Under the pieces are notes generated by a model. It searched no databases and was not told the DNA's origin. It saw only the letters and a list, made by a program, of their open reading frames with translations. DNA of 64,000 bases from Apostichopus japonicus. Its lineage: Eukaryota > Echinodermata > Holothuroidea > Aspidochirotida > Stichopodidae. Shown in pieces: positions 59,001 through 64,000 of the stretch. The stretch spans positions 7,618,999-7,682,998 of the forward strand of contig NC_092565.1 in the NCBI RefSeq assembly GCF_037975245.1. Direction: 5' to 3'. How positions within the stretch are numbered: position 1 is the first letter of the stretch; each line of letters opens with the position of its first letter. The position numbers and the translations under genes are program-made.

Positions 59001-62000
59001 GCTTTCGCTAATCTCTCCTGTTTTGTCTGCTTCTTGGCGACCTACGAAGGAAGAGAGAATAAATGAAAAAATATGAGCACTGAACAACCAAAACCTGACA
59101 GGTAAATTATAAACAGGTTTATGGAAAGTACTGAAAATTTAGTGTCCTTAAATATAAAACATCTGGGATATATCAGGGTCTTGTCACGTGTGTTGCCAAT
59201 TTAATGATCTGCAATGTCACAAGGGTGCAAGGAGGTGCGACTATTTGCTTGGCCGTAGTGTTTCTTTCTTTCACATCTCTTCGGTGAGTTCAAATATCTT
59301 TGACCCTAAAACCCCTGCCAGTGTTGTGTCATGCTCAGAACTTCATATCTAAGATTCAGCATTCGTATTTAATCCCATTTCAATTACAGACAAAACAACT
59401 TTGTCATAGACTAACAAAGAATACCATTACAGTCCTACCATATGTGGCTCAATGATGTCATACTTAGACTTGCTCAAGTCTTCACTATTTTTTTGGAGTG
59501 GTACACCAAATATGAATATATGAATTTTTCTTATCTGGTTGTTTGTTCATCAGAAGAACCGCTATCACTCTGACCAAATGATGGTTGCGATCGCTTCTCC
59601 TTTAAGCACCCAAAGAATTTGGTGTTAAGTCTTCAAATGATCGAACATTTTCTGACAGATCCCTTGGAATTTCTCCTATTGTTCCTTAAAGTACACCACT
59701 GACCTGTTTGACCTCTTTCTCTTCCTCCTCGCTCTCTGAGTCTGAGTCGTCTTTGCTCTCAACAACATCCCGGGCCTCTTCATCCCAAGCATCCTTGACG
59801 TTGATCTGAAGTCTGGCTTTCTTGTCTCGTCCCTACCGAATAAAAACACAACACAACGTAATGGGCAGATGAATTCAAATTCCACTCTCTTTAAATGATG
59901 AGAGTGTGGCTGATTTAGTTCTCCACATTCCCCCCTCCTACTGTGACCCCTAACCACCCCCTCTCTCCTACCCTGACTCGTCCTCCCATCTGCATCTTCA
60001 ATACTGACTATCGATGGCACATGCATATGACCCCTTAATAAGGATTGATCCTATAATTGGAGAAATAGAAGAACAAATACATGAATAGTGAATGTTATCA
60101 CCTGCTTCCCTTTTCTTCCTTTCTTCTCGTCGACTGAGACCGTAGGAGTTGGTTCATCTTCTTCACTTTCAGAATCACTCTCCTGAAAACAAAATAGAAG
60201 CATTGAAGTAATCATTGTGACATTCAAACCACGATGCGTTTGTGGAATTCTCCCCGCTGCCTTGAGAGCAAACAGGAAGATTACAGATCACTGCAGTGTC
60301 ATAGATGATATAAGCAAGGATTAAACACCAAAAATCATACAAATATCCTGTTATCTATTTAAAGACACACACACACTGATACTCATCCCAAACTGGTGAG
60401 AAGAATCGTCTCTTTCAAAACTGACAGCTACTCTTGATCAAGCTTCAGCGGTATGAGGTATATTCACCTCAGACTCAAGTGAAAAGAACAAGAAAAATGA
60501 TATCGAACACATCAAACCATTCAAAGTGACATTTGTTTTGGGAACAGATCATTAGGATTTAATGTTTGTATGCATGTTTTAAAACTGTTCGAGCAGAGCC
60601 CAAGAATCTAACACAATATCGTGCTTTAAAGAACAGGTTGTTTGGACAATGACACGTCTCTCCCCACACAATACATGGACACAAATTACATTGTCACTTT
60701 ACTGACTTAATATGTCCATTTCAACAAACTCCAACATCTCAATAAAGTATGCCTCCTGACGAACACAGCAACACTTAAGTAAGGTCAAGGACACTCATAG
60801 CAGATCTACGAGCACCTAGCCTTATACGCAAATACTCTTCTGGGCAATACTAATCGTAGTCATCATATGATTGGTCTAATGCTGGTTGACATTTTGGACA
60901 TGAAGAAATTCTTCAAAGTGTTTGTGCAAGACGAGGCAATTGCTCGTTGAGATTGAGAAACATGATGTATTCCTTATAATGTAGGATTTTATTATTTAAA
61001 TGCTTCCAGTTTCACTCACTGATTCTTCCAGCTTCCTCTGCTCTTTGTCGCCTTCCTCATCCTCATCCTCCTCTTCACTCTCCACATCCTTCCTCTTCAC
61101 CTTTACAGGTTTTGACTCCTCTGAGAAATTTCACAAAAATTCCATAAAATCTTCTTGATAATGCTATTTTGTAAATATTTTTTCAAAGCAGCCCTTTAAT
61201 CATTAAATTGTTTGAGTTCTATTCTTGCAATCTGTGGGATTATTAAGAGTGCTTCTGTACATACATATACACAGTTTTTGACATAACTCTGATTATAAAT
61301 ACCATACAACCACAGAAGGAATATTTAATATTATTAAAGCATTTATCTGCAGACATCATCTTTCATTTTCTCTGGCGAGGATGGTAAAATAATTGAAATT
61401 GTCTGCAAGGTACTTTCACAGAAGAAAGATTACAATTAAAACGACCATAAACAACTAGACTTGTTTTGTTTTTGTCTTTGCAAAATGTCTTTAACTCATC
61501 CTCAGGCTATATGTTGTAAAGAGGATAGACACTTTTGCTGGTTTCCATAGTAACACCACCAGAAGACCAAAATATTTACCCATTGATTCTTCATCACTGG
61601 ACATCTCGTCATCTGATTGATCAACTCTTCCTTTCTCTTCCACAGAAACAAAAGTAACTCGGTTGCCTCTTATCCTAGAAGATCACAATGATTTAAAGAG
61701 CTGACAGTTTACACCTTCATGACGATCTTGTATTAAGAGTCAACTAAATCAAACCTTAAGGTCAAGTTAAAGATGCAAATTCAAACTTGAATCTCACACT
61801 GCCACTGCTACTAAGCATGCATGTGTGACTCTAGCAAAAATGAAAAGACTATTGTAGACTTGTGAAAATAATTACATGAACAGACATACAGAGGGACAGA
61901 CTGAAGGACTTAAATTTAGACTGACGACACAAATCCCAAACTGTGTTCTTTTTTTTTCTTTAAATAGAAACTCTCAAAATGACATATGCCATTCCAACTT

Positions 62001-63351
62001 GATTCTTCGTAAAAAATATATTTGTTTATTTATTTGTCTTATCACAGAAAAGTTACAATGTGTTAGTAGTCTGGTAGTCTGCATATTTTAACGTTTGTAA
62101 GAATAGGGAGTAGATCAGGGGTTGGTGGGTGGGGTGTGGTAGGGTAGGAGTGTTGAAAAAAGCAGACAGGATGAAAATGGCTGTTTCAAAATTTTAAAAG
62201 TGTCTCATCTTGCATTATTCCTTTTACTCTGGTGTTCAAACACCATTCTACAAGTGCATGTTTCCCACTGAATATGCCTCAAAATGGTTAACCTTTACCA
62301 CCTAAACTTCCACTTAATAGTTATGGGGCAGGACAAACATTCATTGATTAAAATACTTGTCTTTGCAGTCCAAATAACTGAATGAATTGTCTTCTCAATC
62401 AATCAAATCCAAAATCCCCAACAGGGCTTGAGTTTCAAACTTTGACTTACTTGCTGATAATCACACTGATGGGGTTGCCTGGTGTAAGCTGCTTTTTGAG
62501 TATGGATGTCAGAGCAGATGTATTCATTGTACCCTGGATACTTCTTGAAACACTACAAAATGGTAAAGAATCAATAGATTAAATTAATCAATTAATCAAT
62601 CAATAACATAGACCAATGAGATCTTTATTGTAGAGAAATGGTCATAGTATAAAATGTTCAGATTCAAAGCAGTTTTGTGAGTAGGTAGGTCTGTTGAAAT
62701 GTTTTGATAATACTGTCTAAAATTATGGAAAACTTGTTAGATTTGCGTAACAATGAAAATTAAAACAAAGGAAAATCGACATACAGAAGACAAGTAAGAC
62801 TTCATCTTCATCTTATGTCCTACCTTATTGTAATTCTAAAAGATAATTCTAATACAATTATAGAAGATCATTCTAAAAGATGCTGCACTTTATCTTCTTC
62901 AAGATTTCCACAAACTAACAACACAATAACTAGCAAATATTACATATTATAATGTCTAATACATTTATAACAGACATTATAACCACTGTAATATTTTGTA
63001 AAAGAGAAGTTGCATAAACAAGTTAATGATATGTGCAACAATAAAAGAGCAATGTAGTGGAGAAGTAAATAATTCAACTCTTCATCCTGCCTTTAAATTT
63101 CCATCAAAAACACATATTTTCTTTCTTATTCTTGCAGATCAAAAATTGTTAAACTTCAGCCAAATTCTTACCCGACCATTATTTTATCATCTTTGACATC
63201 CATGATGTAACCTTTGACCTCTTGTCCAACTCTCAAGTCATCAATCTTTTGTATGTCGTTGTCCATATCCTTCACTTTCTTCTGTTCCACTCGAGAAGGT
63301 CTCACAGAAAGGGAGACATGATTGTCCGGCTCCATATCAAGGATGTAACAT
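56055..63351 (-). CDS. PDCD11: PDCD11/RRP5 rRNA biogenesis factor, 3' twelve exons
   Basis: Exons in transcript order: 63351-63172, 62552-62451, 61674-61580, 61120-61020, 60182-60102, 59832-59704, 59041-58973, 58729-58545, 58212-58044, 57826-57673, 57167-57002, 56232-56055. Phases close for 535 residues plus stop. First come parts of S1 RNA-binding repeats ([25 protein letters not shown]), then an acidic Ser/Glu/Lys linker, then HAT/TPR-like repeats matching human PDCD11 ([20 protein letters not shown]-type, FAQLE, PKRTD.WS.Y, LFERV, IKFFF.R.L.FEKKHGT). It acts in the nucleolus, where RRP5 binds pre-rRNA for the early cleavages that separate the 18S and 5.8S/28S precursors. The N-terminal S1 repeats lie right of the window. 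Confidence 0.96.
56440..56950. repeat. Degenerate minisatellite in a PDCD11 intron
   Basis: About a dozen diverged copies of a gttcatccagtaacagtatc-like unit spaced 30-60 bases apart, in the intron 56233-57001. Confidence 0.6.
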
Positions 63352-64000
63352 CTAACGCAAATGAATTTATTAATTTATTCAAAACAAATCCAAATCAAAT
63401 ATCTCGCCGATGCAGGAGCATTTTGAGTTGGACAGTACACAAGGATAGAAATATTACAAAACACAGCCTTGTTGTCTCGATAATGGAATTTGATGGGTTT
63501 TGAGTCTTTAGACTGATTCTCCAAGCCTGTCCCTCATCTACAGTTGAACAAAAAAGATGGCTTGCATCTTTGTAGAATTTGCCACTATAACCAAAGACAG
63601 AAGTACCTGTTTCAGAATGTACAAGGAGTTTTCCATACTTTACGCGTAAATGATAAACAGCCTATTAAAGTCAGTCGACTGGACCTTCTCCGTCTTATCA
63701 TAAAGGAATATCAACATTAGTGTTCTTGCAAAATTTGCTTTCAACTCTTGCATATTTGTTCCAGCTATTAATGGTAGAAGATGCAACATTTTGTCCCACA
63801 GAGAGCTTGCATCAGACATGTAAGTTGTCATAGATTCATCCTGACATTTCTTTTTCTCTTTTAATTTCACTAAATTCCCTTTTTTGGATGGTATTGAATG
63901 GTATTGGATGAAACATTTGGCGGTGTTAATGTTAAAAAATACAAATTATCTCCTAGTGTATTGTATTTATTCATACCTTCATTTGCATGACAATTGGGCT
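63352..64000. other. PDCD11 intron, right window edge
   Basis: No exon seen. A possible donor near 63977 (minus strand, gtatga) does not leave an open frame in the phase required by the exon at 63351. Confidence 0.5.

Noticed and set aside
63977-64000. Next PDCD11 exon at the window edge
   Set aside because: In the phase required by the following exon the few visible codons contain a stop.

Overview
This is eukaryotic, metazoan DNA. Genes are split by GT-AG introns, introns and spacers are AT-rich, there are long (TA)n arrays, and DNA-transposon debris is dense. Gene content (a vesicular amine transporter, a PAT-type amino acid transporter, RRP5/PDCD11, the small ATP synthase subunit DAPIT, and SFR1) together with degenerate TGACC/TGACCTTTGACC repeats and many C-run-containing hAT MITEs suggests a marine invertebrate deuterostome, most likely an echinoderm. 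The species cannot be fixed from the sequence alone.

Layout. (1) Bases 1-9246 are copy A of a segmental duplication. It carries internal exons of an SLC36-like transporter (minus strand), whose 3' exons lie left of the window, plus a CCAAT-containing promoter and short first exon on the plus strand. (2) 9247-11657 holds a hAT element with a second hAT-type element nested in it. (3) 11658-19533 is an SLC18/VMAT-like gene on the plus strand with 14 exons; the exon for the first membrane helix was not found. (4) 19534-27157 is intergenic, with TA arrays and MITEs. (5) 27158-39300 is the second SLC36-like gene (minus strand), readable to its stop codon. Its 5' half lies in copy B of the duplication (34839-45702). 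(6) 46248-46897 is an unusual transposon with tandem-repeat termini. (7) 47129-48404 is a short SFR1 gene (plus). (8) 50616-51760 is ATP5MK (minus). (9) 56055-63351 is the 3' part of PDCD11/RRP5 (minus), running off the right edge.

Exon models were built by hand from reading frame, splice sites and intron phase. Phases close exactly across all 14 SLC18 exons, the 12 PDCD11 exons, both ATP5MK exons, both SFR1 coding exons, and the exons of SLC36 copy B.

The genes do not form one pathway. The transporters are two PAT-like paralogues with a vesicular amine transporter between them. The right side is a housekeeping block (homologous recombination, ATP synthase, ribosome biogenesis) that resembles a human chromosome 10q neighbourhood. 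The least ordinary material is the transposon layer: five insertions with perfect or near-perfect 8-bp target duplications, including two nests, an element with a 12-bp flanking duplication, and a TTAA(A)-type insertion whose empty site survives in the other duplicate. No unknown defence-like or operon-like system was seen.
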